Under the pieces are notes generated by a model. That model ran no database searches. It saw only the letters and a list, made by a program, of their open reading frames with translations, and was not told where the DNA came from. From Ophioceras dolichostomum (taxonomy: Eukaryota > Ascomycota > Sordariomycetes > Magnaporthales > Ophioceraceae), in contig PYST01000007.1 in NCBI GenBank assembly GCA_003049485.1, positions 62,001 to 126,000 on the forward strand: DNA of 64,000 nt, in the 5' to 3' direction. The number at the start of each line of letters is the position of its first letter. The stretch's first letter is position 1. Both the position numbers and the translations under genes were made by a program. This document shows positions 1 to 10,943 of this stretch, in pieces.

Positions 1-1545
1 AGTACTACGACAAGCTATAGACGGCTGCTACAACAAAAAAGGCGATGTGATCATAGACTCGGTGGACTGTTTCTTACCATCGCTTGATTCGCGATACCTC
101 GCGATGCCTCGAATGTGGCGTCGCCTCTTTTTTTCGTTTCGCCGTCAGATAGCTTTGTCTTTTTCCTTTTATGTGTTGTGATTTTCTTTTTTTTTTTCAG
201 TCTTTCGGCAATATAATCATCGTTCACAAAAAAAAGCATCCCTTTTCGAAAACAAAAAAGGGGGGGAACGAACATGTGAACGACCGAAAGTGACCCCTGT
301 GTGTAGGTGACAACCGCCCAACTGCTCAGAGAGACAGGGGAATGGAAATTCATGATGGATTCGAACGGCTAGCCTTGAACGCATCTGGAGGAAAGGGCAC
401 ATTCTTGTCTCCTGACTGGCATGTGTGAACGAGATTAAGACTAGAGAAGGAACTGAGAAAGAATTGAGATGAAGAAGTGACTGGATGTGCGTGCGTCGAG
501 GGGCGGAGATGGAGGTATGTACCAATGGCTGTTGCATCGGTCTCAACAGTAGTAGCATGGTCTGTCGCCGTCCCTCGCTGTCCGTCCGCCCTTGCACGCC
601 GATCTATGCCTATAGCTCTTTACAGCAGATAGAAGAATCCGGGTCCTACGAGTGAAGTCCCAGAGGTATGTAGAGGGAACACGATGATGTCTTGGCGACG
701 AGTGGGAGATGAAAGCAGTCTTAGAAAAGGCGTATAGACAACGAGATACAGAAGGCCTCTTATGTTGGGGGTGCGAGGCGGGACCTGTTTGAAAGCCATT
801 CAGGGGGCTCGTCCACCACTTGAGCGAGATCGACGGCAACCTACCAAGCAACCTGAGGTAGGTAAGTTGGTATCAACCAGGTAGCCACAGAGACGGGCAG
901 GGCGGCAATTTCCTTGCAACGGTGCATTCGGAAATAATCAATATCCTTGACTTTGGTTCTTCTCTTTTGTCCCAGTGGAGAAGCCCACCCATCCTTGGAC
1001 GTGCTATCAGACTACAAGGTAGATAGATTCAGAGGTAGAAGAACTTGACACAAAAGGGTAAATATCGCGGGGGCAAGTACTAGCTCTCCCCTTGAACAGA
1101 TCTCGTAATCCCAGGGATGCGACTAGGTTCACACGACAACTGCAGAAGAGAGAGCATCGAAAACCAAAGATACAGCCGTGAAAACCCCGAGATCAGACCA
1201 AGGAAGGGCAGGACTATACTCATTCTACCCTCTTTTTTCTTCTTTTTTTTGTCCTCCACTTTCTCAGAATTTCTTCTGAGCTTCCAGTTTTGCTTTTGGA
1301 CCTCCTGAAGAGCAGATACCGCAGGACAAACTTTAACTCCCTAAGCAAATCAGAAAAGTAGAAAGGGTGAATGAAGGAAAGAGTGAATTAAGGAGGAAGC
1401 CAGAGGAAACAAATTATTCCATCATCCGCCTCTCTGCCCCTAACTTTTTCCTACACCTGAAATTATCAGTGTCATCCCGCCGTCGTCTCAATCTCTCCCA
1501 CCACTACGTACCTGTCTAGCTAGGTGGTCCCCTCCGCCCCTCCTC
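1..1545. other. Intergenic, 3' flank of CPS small subunit
   Basis: No coding region is supported here. Open frames on both strands reach about 126 codons at most and have no recognisable domain. The stretch contains A/T homopolymers and one TAGGTAGGTAA-type motif near 855-867. It probably holds the 3' UTR and terminator of the minus-strand gene that stops at 1546. Confidence 0.6.
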
Positions 1546-3334
1546 TCAAGCAGCAGAATCAGCAAGGGGAGTCGGCTCCACGCCGATGCGCTCCCGGCTG
1601 AGGATGTCGAGCATCAGCTGGGTCGGACGGTTGTCCTTGAAGACCTTCGAGCTGTTCTTGAACATCTTGACGTTGGCGAGGTACTTGTCGAAGAGGAAGG
1701 CGCTGTCCATGGGGCCTCCCTTGGCCTCGGGGTGGAACTGGGTCGAGAAGATGGGGCGGGTCTTGTGCATCATGCCTAGAAAGTGGAGTTGTGTGAGTTA
1801 AAAAAATCCGGTCACGCATCAAGATGGCACACTACCGCAGCTTCCACTACGACAAGGCGGTGGAGAAGCTTAGCTTACCCTCGTTGCTGCCGTCGTTGAG
1901 GTTGACGAAGTACTCCATGAACTCGTTGGGCAGAGTGCTGGCGTCAACGGCATAGCCGTGGTTCTGGCTGGTGATGTGGCATTGGCCCGTCGTCAACTGC
2001 ATCAGTGAGGGTCAGGTGTGTTAGCAAGAGACGCAAGATCAAGGGACTTATGCGTATGAGAAAGCAAAGGAGTGAATAAGGGAAAACTCACGTCAAGAGC
2101 CGGGATATTATGAGCCCGGTTTCCGTACTTGAGCTTGATAGTCCTGGCGCCAGCAGCCAGGGCGAGCAGCTGGTGACCCAAGCAGATGCCCATGACGGGG
2201 ACGGGCGACGTCTCCATGAGCCTGCGCAGGTTGTAGATGGTCGCCTGGCAGTGTGTCGGGTCGCCGGGCCCGTTGGAGATGAAGACGCCGTCGAAGCTGT
2301 CCGCGACCTTGTGGATGGGGTAGTCGAAAGGGAAGACGGTGACGGACGCGCCGCGGCTGACGAGGCTGCGCAGGATGTTCTCCTTGACGCCGCAGTCGAT
2401 CAGGCCGATGTGGAAGGTCGGGTCCAGCGACTCGACGACGAAGGGCGCCTTGGTGCTGACGCGGCGCACAAGGTTGATGAGGGACGGGTCGACGAACGAC
2501 TCGTCCTCGTCGGCGTCGTACTCGTCGCCGATGGTGATCCTGGCGAGCGAGGACCCTTGCTCGCGGAGGTACGTCACGATGGCGCGCGTGTCGACGCCCG
2601 AGATGACGGGGACGCCCTCGCGCGCGCACCACGTGCTGATGCTCTCCACGGCGGTCCAGTGGCTGTACTGCTCGGCCACGTCCGAGACGACGATGCCAGC
2701 GCACTGCACGTGGGGGGACTCGAAGTACTTGAGCAGGTTGAACTCGTCGCGCTCCTTGGACGGCACGCCGTAGTTGCCGATCAGCGGCTGGGTGAAGACC
2801 AGGATCTGGCCGCGGTACGACGGGTCCGTCATGGACTCCGGATAGCCCACGAGCGACGTCGTGAAGACCGCCTCGCCCGAGATGTTGGTGTTGGCGCCAT
2901 AGGCCGTGCCGTGGAAGACGGGGCCGTCCTGTTAGGTAGGGAAGACATCACTATTAGCTTCTGACGGCAGGTATGGCTGTGGAAGGGGCACGGGGATACA
3001 AGAGGGATGTGGTAAGGCTAGGGTGGGAGGATAGAGCACTCCAGGCGTTCAAGGGGAGACGTACACGGATGGTGAAGGTGGCATCGATGCCTGACACAGG
3101 ACTAGCTCCTCGAGACCGGTGGGCCGGCATGGCCCTTCCCTTGATACCTCCATTCTGGTCATGCTGCTTCTGCCGACGAGTCTGGCTCACGAAACGAGCC
3201 TGGACATTGTTTCCGACGACGGCGGCAGCCCGAGTGGCCTGAACCCTAGCGCCGACTGCGCCGACGCCGACAGCCGACGGCTTGGCAGCGGCGGCGGTGG
3301 GTACGACGCGGGCGGCCAGTCGGGACAGCATCAT
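1546..3334 (-). CDS. arg-2 (CPA1): Carbamoyl-phosphate synthase, arginine-specific, small (glutaminase) subunit, mitochondrial
   Basis: Hydrolyses glutamine to supply ammonia to the large CPS subunit for carbamoyl phosphate used in arginine synthesis. Exons (minus): 3334-3065, 2928-2092, 1996-1879 and 1775-1546; all junctions keep frame and have GT/AG ends, giving 484 residues, the family's usual length. The N-terminus (MMLSRLAARVVPTAAAA..., Arg/Ala/Ser-rich, no acids) is a mitochondrial presequence. The CPSase small-chain domain contains GYPESMTDPSYRGQILVFTQ. The class I glutamine amidotransferase domain follows, with nucleophile Cys about 339 in GICLGHQ and His about 423/Glu about 425 in FHPEA. 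The leader upstream carries the arginine attenuator uORF (separate entry), which fixes the identity as the arginine-specific rather than the pyrimidine enzyme. The gene symbol follows the Neurospora name; exon boundaries are inferred by eye. Confidence 0.96.
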
Positions 3335-3432
3335 TTGTTCTCACTTGACTGGATTCGGAGAATGAAACCGTGGAGATGATTGGGTGTGGTGGGTTTGCTA
3401 TTGGTTGTTATAGCGGCAGGAACCCCCTATGC

Positions 3433-4011
3433 TTATGCGGACAGGGCCCTCCACAGGTGGTCTGTAACGGCAAGCACCGGAAGCCCTGCGTTAGCGGAGA
3501 ACGAAAAAGCACAGGACGAAGCGGTGAGTCAGGTAGGAGGTCAGGGTAGGTATGGCAGGGCAGGGTAGGGCCACAATATTCTTTGAATTTCGTAAACGTC
3601 TAAGTGAGGAGATTCTTGTTCATCACTTGAAGGGATGGAGAAGGTTGCGGGACGAACCTGAGAGATAGTCCTATTTTTCGATTCGGCCATTGCGTTAGCA
3701 AACAAGGACAGAGAAAAAAAATTTTGGTGCTCAGTTGCAAATAAGATGGGATTGAAGCTATTGATAGTCCCTCCCGCATTCATCCTCTCTCTCCACAATG
3801 TTGGTTGTTGCACACGACGTGGTCGAGGAGACCCTGACCCGGCCTTCGGAGCACGGCCTGATAAGAGACTGGAGGCAGGTGTGACGCGGCGGGGTATCAC
3901 GTAACGGAAACCAAAAGAGCTCTACCCAGACGGTACACACACGGGAAGGGAAAAAATACAAAAAACAGTTCAACTCACCTGAGAAGTGAAAACTGACGGG
4001 CGCCCGTTCAT
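3433..4011 (-). CDS. Arginine attenuator peptide (AAP) uORF, spliced, 24 codons
   Basis: Upstream ORF in the leader of the CPS small-subunit gene. In this family the nascent peptide stalls the ribosome at its own stop codon when arginine is high and lowers translation of the main ORF. Exon 1 is 4011-3979 (MNGRPSVFTSQ), followed by donor GTGAGT. Exon 2 is a 13-nt microexon at 3670-3658 (DYLS plus the first base of Asp), preceded by a GCTAAC branch site and AATAG, and followed by GTTCGT. Exon 3 is 3461-3433 (rest of Asp, then HLWRALSA and TAA). Introns are about 308 and 196 nt. The 24-residue product matches the Neurospora AAP except Ser for Asn at position 23. Asp12, known to be essential for arginine-specific regulation, is the first codon of the microexon. 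The stop lies about 98 nt before the main ATG. Too short and too split for automatic ORF calling. Confidence 0.93.
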
Positions 4012-4874
4012 AAGCGCGGCTGTTTATGGTCCAACTCTATAAAAGAGGGAGGAGAGAAGAGCAATTGATGGGTGTAGCTTGCGGAATTGCTGTGCACTAT
4101 GTTGGGACGTATGTGTGGATTTCTGTTGTGATGAGGACTGGAGAGAGAAAGGAGAGGGGGGGAGAAAAGAAGAGAGCCCAGATGACGAGGGATAAAAAGC
4201 AAGGAAAAAAAAAACGAATTACCAAGCTTGTCATTGGCCTCTTTTTTTTTTTTCTGGTGACTCTTCCCCCCTCTATTTCGCGTCGGGTGCTCCATTTTCG
4301 GTGCCCGCCGCGAAGTGGGGTGAGTGCTGGGGTTAGAGGCACAGAGCCTGGGCTTTGCTGGCGTGTGCGCGCCTTGTGGTCACTCTCATCCCCACTGCTC
4401 TGACAGACCGCCGATCGCGGTGATGCACCAAGACAGAGGCTTGTCCGGTTTGACCCCACCCGAGGGTTCTTCTCCGGAGCTTTTCAAAATGCTCTTCATC
4501 ATCATGCGTTGCTCCTTTGTTTTTCAAAAGGCGCTCAGGCGGTCTATGGTCGCCACCGTCCGCTCGTGCAATCCCTCGGATATTCAAAACGTCCATTAAC
4601 TTCGTAAGGAAGCTGTTGAGTTTGTTTCGTGCTAGCTGCATATCTAGCCACATACACGTATACCTTCACTCGTTAGACCATGTGGCATAAACGGGCGGTC
4701 GTCCAAGGCTCGAGCACGTTGCAAAAAACTGGCAGAGGCCAAGAATAGCCCTCAGTAGTGCGCGTCTGTCCACTCAAGGGCCAAGATAGACGGTCTGTTC
4801 TACACAGTTCTGGGTCCTCAAATAAAGTATAGTCTTGTTGGTCTACTGGGAATTGCTATATCGAACCAGCTACC
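4012..4874. promoter_or_regulatory. Promoter of CPS small subunit / 3' flank of ETF-beta
   Basis: No gene seen. As read on the minus strand, this lies between the ETF-beta stop and the AAP start, so it must hold the ETF-beta terminator and the arg-2-type promoter and transcript start. It contains purine-rich stretches and a T run around 4240-4253. I could not assign a TATA box or a general amino-acid control site with confidence. Confidence 0.4.
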
Positions 4875-6021
4875 TCATAGCGCACCAAGCTCCTTCAGTT
4901 TAGATACAAGTCCATCGACGTCCTCGACTTTTCCTCCTCCCTTGCGTGGTGGAGGCTCTGCAGATGGAACAAGTGTTAGTCTCATGCGGTGTCATGGAGG
5001 TACCGGACCAGAGTAATCAAAGTCTCCTGGCCCTCTGGCACATCCAAGGGTGCCTGCATTACTACCACAACATCACAACATCTATAGCTAGAGTTTGACA
5101 CCCTTCACTAAGAGTGTGGAAACTGTAGAGCGTTGGTGAAAGAAGAAAAAAAATAAGAGAGAAAAACCTCACCTGTAACCTTAAGAACCTTCAGCCTGCT
5201 CTCCGCCTCCACGCTAAAGTCAGCAAGCTTGCTCTTCACCAGCGGCTTCTTCTTCGCCTTCATTATGTTCGGCAGGCTCGCGTAGCGCGGCTCGTTCAGC
5301 CTCAGGTCCGTCGTGATGACCATGGGCAGCTTCGCCTTCACGGTCTCGACGCCGCCGTCGACCTCCCGCGTGACCGTGACGGAGTCCGCGGGGCCGAACT
5401 CGACCTTGGACGCCTGCGTGGCCTGCGGCCAGCCCAGCAGCGCGGCGAGCATCGGCCCCGTCTGCGCCGCGTCGTCGTCGATGCTCTGCTTGCCGAGGAT
5501 GACCAGGTTGCTCTTCTGCTCCTCGGCCGCCTTGCGCAGCAGCTTGGCCACCGCGAGCGGCTCCAGGGACGACGCGTCGTCGCTTCCTGTGGTCTCGACG
5601 TGCACGCCGCGGTCGGCCCCCATCGCCATCGCCGTCCGCAGCACGTCCGCCGCCTTCGCCGGCCCCGCCGAGATGACGCAGATGTCCTCCACCCCTCCCG
5701 GCGCGGACTTGCGCTCGCGGATCCGAACCGCCTCCTCGACCGAGAGCTCGTCGAACGGGTTCATGCTGTGTTTCACACCGGCCGTCTCGACGCCCGTCTG
5801 GGCTTTGTTGACTCGTGGTTTGACCTGTTGTTTTTCGGCAACGTCGCAAGCGCAGCGTAGCCGCGGATTCCCGTCAGTAAGCGAGCCAACATGCCAGCGA
5901 GCAAGGGGGCAGTTGCTTTGCTTAGCCGTTGACGAGCAGGAAGGTTTGGGTGCGAAAAAAAAAATCATACCGCATAGTCAATAACCCGCTTAATGGGAAC
6001 TAATATTCTCAAGGCAGACAT
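4875..6021 (-). CDS. Electron transfer flavoprotein subunit beta, mitochondrial
   Basis: ETF-beta pairs with ETF-alpha in the mitochondrial matrix and passes electrons from acyl-CoA and other dehydrogenases to ETF-ubiquinone oxidoreductase; the beta subunit carries AMP. Exons (minus): 6021-5971, 5824-5173 and 4957-4875, total 261 residues, normal for the family. Exon 1 gives MSALRILVPIKRVIDYA. Exon 2 starts VKPRVNK and includes GVKHSMNPFDELSVEEAVR. The signature region VTREVDGGVETV...LPMVITTDLRLNEPRYASLPNIMKAKKKP matches the ETF beta-subunit pattern. The C-terminus (EPPPRKGGGKVEDVDGLVSK, then LKELGAL) is on the short third exon, which automatic ORF calling misses. Intron 1 has an oligo-A/T stretch next to the donor GTATGA. 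Identity is secure; mitochondrial location comes from the family. Confidence 0.95.
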
Positions 6022-6597
6022 GGTGACCGCTGCGTGCTGAAGTTGCCCGTCGAGGTCTGGATGTGTCGAGGTTGATGATCAAGGTCAGTTCGTCATGGTC
6101 CGGGTTCGGCAAAGCGATCCAGTACTGCATTGACCAATCGGTAAGCTCGGTAGGCCGGCTATGCCCAGACCTCTCTAACAGGCGGGGTGGCACGTGACAC
6201 CATATCTCTATCTCAGGGGCTGATAGAAAATCGAGTCACATTGCCTCGAGGTTGTCCCCATCCTAGCCTCAAGGCAATAGAAGAATTGGTCCCGAAAAAG
6301 AGGAGTGAGAGGGAGTTGCGATGGGAAGAAATGGTATGTGGCAGCTGCTAAGCATAGAATGTTCCCCGGAAATCCGTCTTCGCTGGTCCAACAACGCACG
6401 CATTTGTCTATCCAGTAGAGTGGTCCCCGAGTCCCCACGAAACCCCTAGCCCATTCATTTTCGACGGCAAAGCAGAGGAGCAGAGGAAGCTATAGGTACC
6501 TTGCGTCCATCTTACATATGAGTGAAAACGACGGAGGATAAACTCCCATCCCCCAAGCCTAGACTCCCTCTCGTGTCCCAGCTTCACAGCTCCACGC
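6022..6597. other. Intergenic: ETF-beta promoter and ArfGAP 3' flank
   Basis: No coding region supported; short frames only. It lies between two minus-strand genes and must contain the ETF-beta promoter and the ArfGAP transcript end. Confidence 0.5.
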
Positions 6598-7452
6598 TCA
6601 CCAGTCGTCCCACTCGTCCTTTTGCGCTGATTTTGCGCCCGCCGCTCCTCCACCGGCACCGCCGCTCGACCCCTTGCCCATGGCAGACGTGCCGATGGAA
6701 TTCTTCTGCGTGGTCTTCCTGTTCTCCGAGATGGCCGAGAAGTCGTCCCAGAACCCCCTATGGCTCTCGTCTATCGGCACCTGCCGCACCTGCCGGTAGC
6801 CTTGGCCGTCAGGGCCCTCGACGAACCTGGTGAAGCTGTCCTGGGCGTTCTTGGCTCCCGCCTGCGCGGCCCGGCCGACTGTGCCCGCCGTCGCTCTTGC
6901 TTGCGCAGCGAAGTCAGAGTCGGAGATCTTTTTTTTTTTTCGAGCGAGCGACAAACGAAAATCAAAAGCGTTAGTAGAGTGCATCAAAAAAAAAGAGAAG
7001 AGTGGAGAGATAGATGATGGCGTCGGTAGAAAGGAAACCAATACGTGACATATGTGCCACGGACTGGGCAGTCAGTGAGTGGACTAGGTAGGTAGGTAGC
7101 CATACCTGCTTAGCCGTTGGTTGGATGTAGTCGCTGTTAACCGTTTTCGCCGTCTTCGTCACCGTCGACGCAAACCACCCGAACCCCTTGCTCAGGGCCG
7201 CCACGGGATTCTGTTGCAGCTCATCGAAGCTGGGCAGGTTCCCGTTATTGTCGCGCTGGGTGGTCGGCATCGGCGAGTTCCCGAACCCGGCGTACTTGCC
7301 TCCCTGGCTCGGCGGCAGATCCTCCGACCTGGCGGCGTTGGCGGCGCCCAGACCCGCGAAGTACTTGTCGTCTACTCGCGTCTTCCCTCCACTGACGGCG
7401 GCGGGCGCTGGGCTTTGTGTCCTGCTACCGCTCGTGGGCTCGTCGCTATACC

Positions 7453-7485
<33 letters not shown>

Positions 7486-7562
7486 TAAGCGCCGCCACTC
7501 TCGAGGAGTTGGTATTATTTGTTCTTCTGCTATTATCCGCGCCGCCGGCCTTCGTCCTTCCC

Positions 7563-7593
<31 letters not shown>

Positions 7594-8125
7594 CAGGCGC
7601 CTTCTTCTCGCCAGGCACGTATTCCCTGCCCTCGACCTGGGCACTCAAGCGCTCCTTGTACTCCTCCCCGGCCTCGCCTCCGTACCGCTCCGCGATGGTG
7701 GCGTCGTCCCACGTGATGCCCATCAGCTTCGTGTCCGGGTGCTGCTCGAAGAAAGTGCGCCACCGCTCGTTGCCGCCCAGCCGCATGCGCTCCAGCTCGG
7801 CCGCCTTGAACGCGTCCATCGAGATCGACCGCACGAACGAGATGTGCACGCCCAGGCCGCGGTGCACGCCCGCGCACGAGAGGCAGATAAAGATTCCGAA
7901 CTTGGGAGAGGCCCATTGCGGTGACGGCGCCCCGCAGTCGCAGCAGATGCTGTTCTTGGATTCTTTCTGGATCGTGGCGAGCTATTGGAGGTCAAGCAAG
8001 GGTAGATGTGATCAGCCGCAGGCACTGAATACCTCACTTGTACGTAGACCAACCAGGCAGGTAGGTATCCTTACCTTTGACCGGGTCTCTGGGTCAACCT
8101 CCCACATTCCCTTAGTGGCCGCCAT
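6598..8125 (-). CDS. ADP-ribosylation factor GTPase-activating protein (Gcs1/ArfGAP1 type)
   Basis: Stimulates GTP hydrolysis on Arf to drive COPI coat release and ER-Golgi traffic. Exons (minus): 8125-8075 (MAATKGMWEVDPETRSK), 7981-7106 and 6927-6598; total 418 residues. The ArfGAP zinc finger is visible as Cys30/Cys33 and Cys50/Cys53 (CX2CX16CX2C), followed by the arginine-finger segment GVHRGLGVHISFVRSISMD with Arg about 58. After the domain come low-complexity runs (Ala9 and Gly11, encoded by GCA/GCC microsatellites at about 7455-7485 and 7563-7590). Then come Trp/Phe-rich, lipid-packing-like stretches (SKGFGWFASTVTKTAKTVNSDY; ESHRGFWDDF) and a C-terminal DEWDDW as in Gcs1. The second intron has a clear TACTAAC branch site but an A12 run immediately before its AG, so that acceptor (6928) is the least certain boundary. 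Confidence 0.93.
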
Positions 8126-8995
8126 CTTGGCCAGTCGGTATCTCGGTAGATTTCCGTCGGAACAGTGAGGTTTCTTAATCGGATTTCTTCAAAGAAAAAG
8201 GTTTGGTTCTCAATTCAATGATGACAGGCAGAGAGGGTTAAGGCAGGTCACTGCTAACTTTCGTGTGATGATTCCATACGCTAAATTATCCGTCCACAGC
8301 AAGGCAAGGCCAGATAGGGGGCCAAGTCAGCGGTCGCTTTTGGCAAGGTTTCATCAACCCTTTGTCGAATCTGGGATGGGCCAGGTCGCCAATCACATCT
8401 CGGGATGATGCATTCAGCGGGTGAGTGGTTCCGAAAGGGGCACTGGAGTGCCTCAATATAGAAGCTTATCGGGCCACCTGGCGTTATCGCTTCAGGGTCT
8501 AAAGTCTCGGCCTTCAAGGAGGTTTGGTTTGGCTCCACCCGCACGATATCCAATCAAGCATCCAGATCGTGGTGGAATATCGCCCAAAACAGCAACACTG
8601 AAAAGCCCCGGGTTCCATCCTACCAGTTACCAGACGTCTCTCTGTAAGCCCTGCGCTTCTCTCAAAGCCTTCCGCGCGCCCAGATTTTTCATATATGTCT
8701 CACTGTATGGCAAGGAGCGGGCGAGTTTGAGTGAGGCTGAGGTAGGTGCGTTCGGAGAGAGGATGTCATGCGGAGAATCGAATTAGCTGTCGTCCTGACA
8801 GACCGAGTGCTTAGAGGCCGGGAATGAGAGGCAGAAGGTTGTAGTAGACGTAGACATATCTTCGACATTCCAAAACACAGTCGCCTTACCTAGGTGTACA
8901 TCGTTTCCTACAAAATCATACTAACATCGACATTATCCATACACAGGCAGAGCTGGAGGCGGCATAGACCTCCTCATAGTACCAAAGCCTGGTGG
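8126..8995. other. Intergenic: ArfGAP promoter
   Basis: No gene recognised. This stretch separates the ArfGAP start from the stop of the next minus-strand gene. The open frames seen on the plus strand here run on into antisense of the acetyltransferase and have no domain. Confidence 0.5.
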
Positions 8996-10936
8996 CTATC
9001 TCTCACGCCCCAGCTCCCTCAGCCAGCTCTCCGTATGCCTTACCAACACTTCCATAACATCAGTATTGATCACACCATCTTGCCAGCTGACACCAATCGA
9101 AAGGTCCTTTCCCCTCACGCTGACAGCACTGATATTAATGGCGCAGACCGCAGCGTCAGCGCTAAGCATGAACTCGGCATGCTCGACCTGCCACCTACCG
9201 CCTCCGGGAGCAGCAGTCGTAGTAGAAGTATTGGCAGTGCTGTCAGTGCTGCTATCGGTGCCGCCGTCGCTCTCGCCTTGACCGCCCTGGCCCTGGCTTC
9301 CTCGGTCTTGGCCCTGGCCGCCGTCGCCATCACCCTCGCCATCGATTACACCAAGGTTGCTGACCACCCAGGCGAGCTTTCGCGGCTTCTTGGCCAGCTG
9401 CTTGATATAGTCGCGCCAGTCGTACACGAGCTTCGCCAGGCCGATCATGTCGTTCCGCAATCCGGCGTCGAGCCTCGTCTGGATCTCCCTCCGGACCTGC
9501 GCGGCAGCGTCCCATAGCGCCGTCTCTAGTGGGCCGCCGGCGAGGGCCGGAGTATTAGGAGGAGGGAGCTGGTCTCTGTCTCTCTCACCCCCTGCCGCCG
9601 TTGCTGGCTTCTTCGCCCCGCCACCATCACCATCACCATCACCATCGCCGCCGCCAGTCGACCCCGCCGCCGCACGGATCTTCGCCAGCGTCTGCGCGCC
9701 GAACTCGTGCTCCAGGACGACGACATACCCAGCCATCGTCCTGCTCAGCTCCGTGTCCGCCATCCACGGAAACCGCTTCTGCGCGCCCCTCCTCACCGGA
9801 AACCGGCGCGAGTCGATCGTCGTCTCGCCTCTCAACGCCACCGCCTCCTCCCTCGGCAGCTGGATGGCCAGCGAGAGCAGCGTCACGGCGTTGAGCAAGC
9901 CCGTCAGCGTGGTGCCGTGCTGTCTGCAGCGGCGCAGCACGTTTTGCACCACCGTCGGCCCGTCGAGGACGAAGGTGCGGAGCCGCGTCGAGAACGGCGA
10001 GGGGCGGATCGGCGCCCACGGCGCGTACATCTCGCGCTCTCGCTTGGGGATGCACATCGCCGGCCGGAGGTCGCGCCAGATGACTTGGAGGATGAAGCCG
10101 GCACTCACGGGCCACTTCAGGTAGTCCTCCTGTGCCGGCGGCAACGTCTCCGGGAAGGGCGGCACTTTGAGGACGTGATCCTCCAGCTCCACCAGACCCC
10201 GCAATGGCGGCTGCTGTCGTCTTCCTTTTCCCTTCGCCACCGTCTTCTCGCTTCTAGAACAGCCACCGCCGTTGTTGAAGTTGAGGTTCCGCAACAGCTC
10301 GTCGTGGAAGATCTTCCCGCCCACCCCATCAATATTCGCGTGGTTCCACGCGAACAGCACCTCGACGACGACGAACGGCTTCTCCTCATCATGCTGCTGC
10401 TGTGGCTCTCTCCTCCTCCATAGCGCCACGACCCTCCACCCCGGCGTCGTCTCCAACTCCCCAAACTTCGTGTCCACCAGCTTCCGCGCGATCTCGGCGC
10501 GCACGGCGTCATAATCCTCCCCGGGCCCGACGGTCCTCCACTCGATGTGCCGCCGCATATCCACGCTCTCGATCCCGACCCAGACCGGCTGCCTGTCGCT
10601 CTCGCCGCGGAGCCCCACCCTCAGCATCGGGTGGTCCACGACGACCTGTGCGACGGCGCGCTCGAGCAGATCCTCCACGGCCCTGTCCCTGTCCCTACCC
10701 TCGTCGTCGTCCGCCTCATCCTCGGGGTCAGGCTTAGGCTCGGGCTGGGGCGTCCCCCCGAGCATCAGAAGATCTGGGGGCACTGTGTAGCAGCATGACA
10801 CATAGGTACCTAAGTAGAATCCGAAGTGATGTTGGACGGACTGCCATTTCTCACTGTAGACGTAGATAGGTAGGTAGGTTATTCGGTTAGTGGTTTGTTT
10901 CGGCAAGATTGGGTAGAGAAAGAGCCATACATCCAA
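8996..10936 (-). CDS. Alcohol acetyltransferase-family protein, 5' end unresolved
   Basis: Belongs to the AATase/BAHD-like acyltransferase group that uses acetyl-CoA to acetylate alcohols or amines. The open frame gives up to 646 residues if it starts at 10936. The segment EKWQSVQHHFGFYLGTYVSCCYTVP matches the family's N-terminal pattern (normally about 20 residues from the true start). The catalytic HXXXD motif is HANID at about residues 199-203, followed by GVGGKIFHDEL. A C-terminal VSNLGV segment is also present. A CTACAG just before this block (10858-10854) looks like an intron acceptor, so the real first exon probably lies upstream, in or beyond the sequence gap at 10944-10975; residues upstream of SEKW may be intronic. 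Low-complexity Asp-Gly repeats (about 9610-9650) and another Gly/Asp/Ser/Thr-rich insert (about 9200-9350) interrupt the C-terminal half. Substrate cannot be told. Confidence 0.8.
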   Translation of the reverse strand: MDVWLFLYPILPKQTTNRITYLPIYVYSEKWQSVQHHFGFYLGTYVSCCYTVPPDLLMLGGTPQPEPKPDPEDEADDDEGRDRDRAVEDLLERAVAQVVVDHPMLRVGLRGESDRQPVWVGIESVDMRRHIEWRTVGPGEDYDAVRAEIARKLVDTKFGELETTPGWRVVALWRRREPQQQHDEEKPFVVVEVLFAWNHANIDGVGGKIFHDELLRNLNFNNGGGCSRSEKTVAKGKGRRQQPPLRGLVELEDHVLKVPPFPETLPPAQEDYLKWPVSAGFILQVIWRDLRPAMCIPKREREMYAPWAPIRPSPFSTRLRTFVLDGPTVVQNVLRRCRQHGTTLTGLLNAVTLLSLAIQLPREEAVALRGETTIDSRRFPVRRGAQKRFPWMADTELSRTMAGYVVVLEHEFGAQTLAKIRAAAGSTGGGDGDGDGDGGGAKKPATAAGGERDRDQLPPPNTPALAGGPLETALWDAAAQVRREIQTRLDAGLRNDMIGLAKLVYDWRDYIKQLAKKPRKLAWVVSNLGVIDGEGDGDGGQGQDRGSQGQGGQGESDGGTDSSTDSTANTSTTTAAPGGGRWQVEHAEFMLSADAAVCAINISAVSVRGKDLSIGVSWQDGVINTDVMEVLVRHTESWLRELGRER

Positions 10937-10943
10937 AGCCCCC

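Noticed and set aside
350..410. Possible tRNA T-arm (GTTCGAATCC on the minus strand)
   Set aside because: No matching D-arm, anticodon arm or acceptor stem could be drawn around it.
2110..2964. 284-codon plus-strand frame opposite the CPS small subunit
   Set aside because: Antisense shadow of GC-rich coding sequence; composition is Val/Asp/Arg/Gly-rich with no domain.
7188..8168. 326-codon plus-strand frame opposite the ArfGAP
   Set aside because: Mirror of the ArfGAP exon; Pro/Ser/Ala runs are the complement of its Gly/Ala microsatellites.
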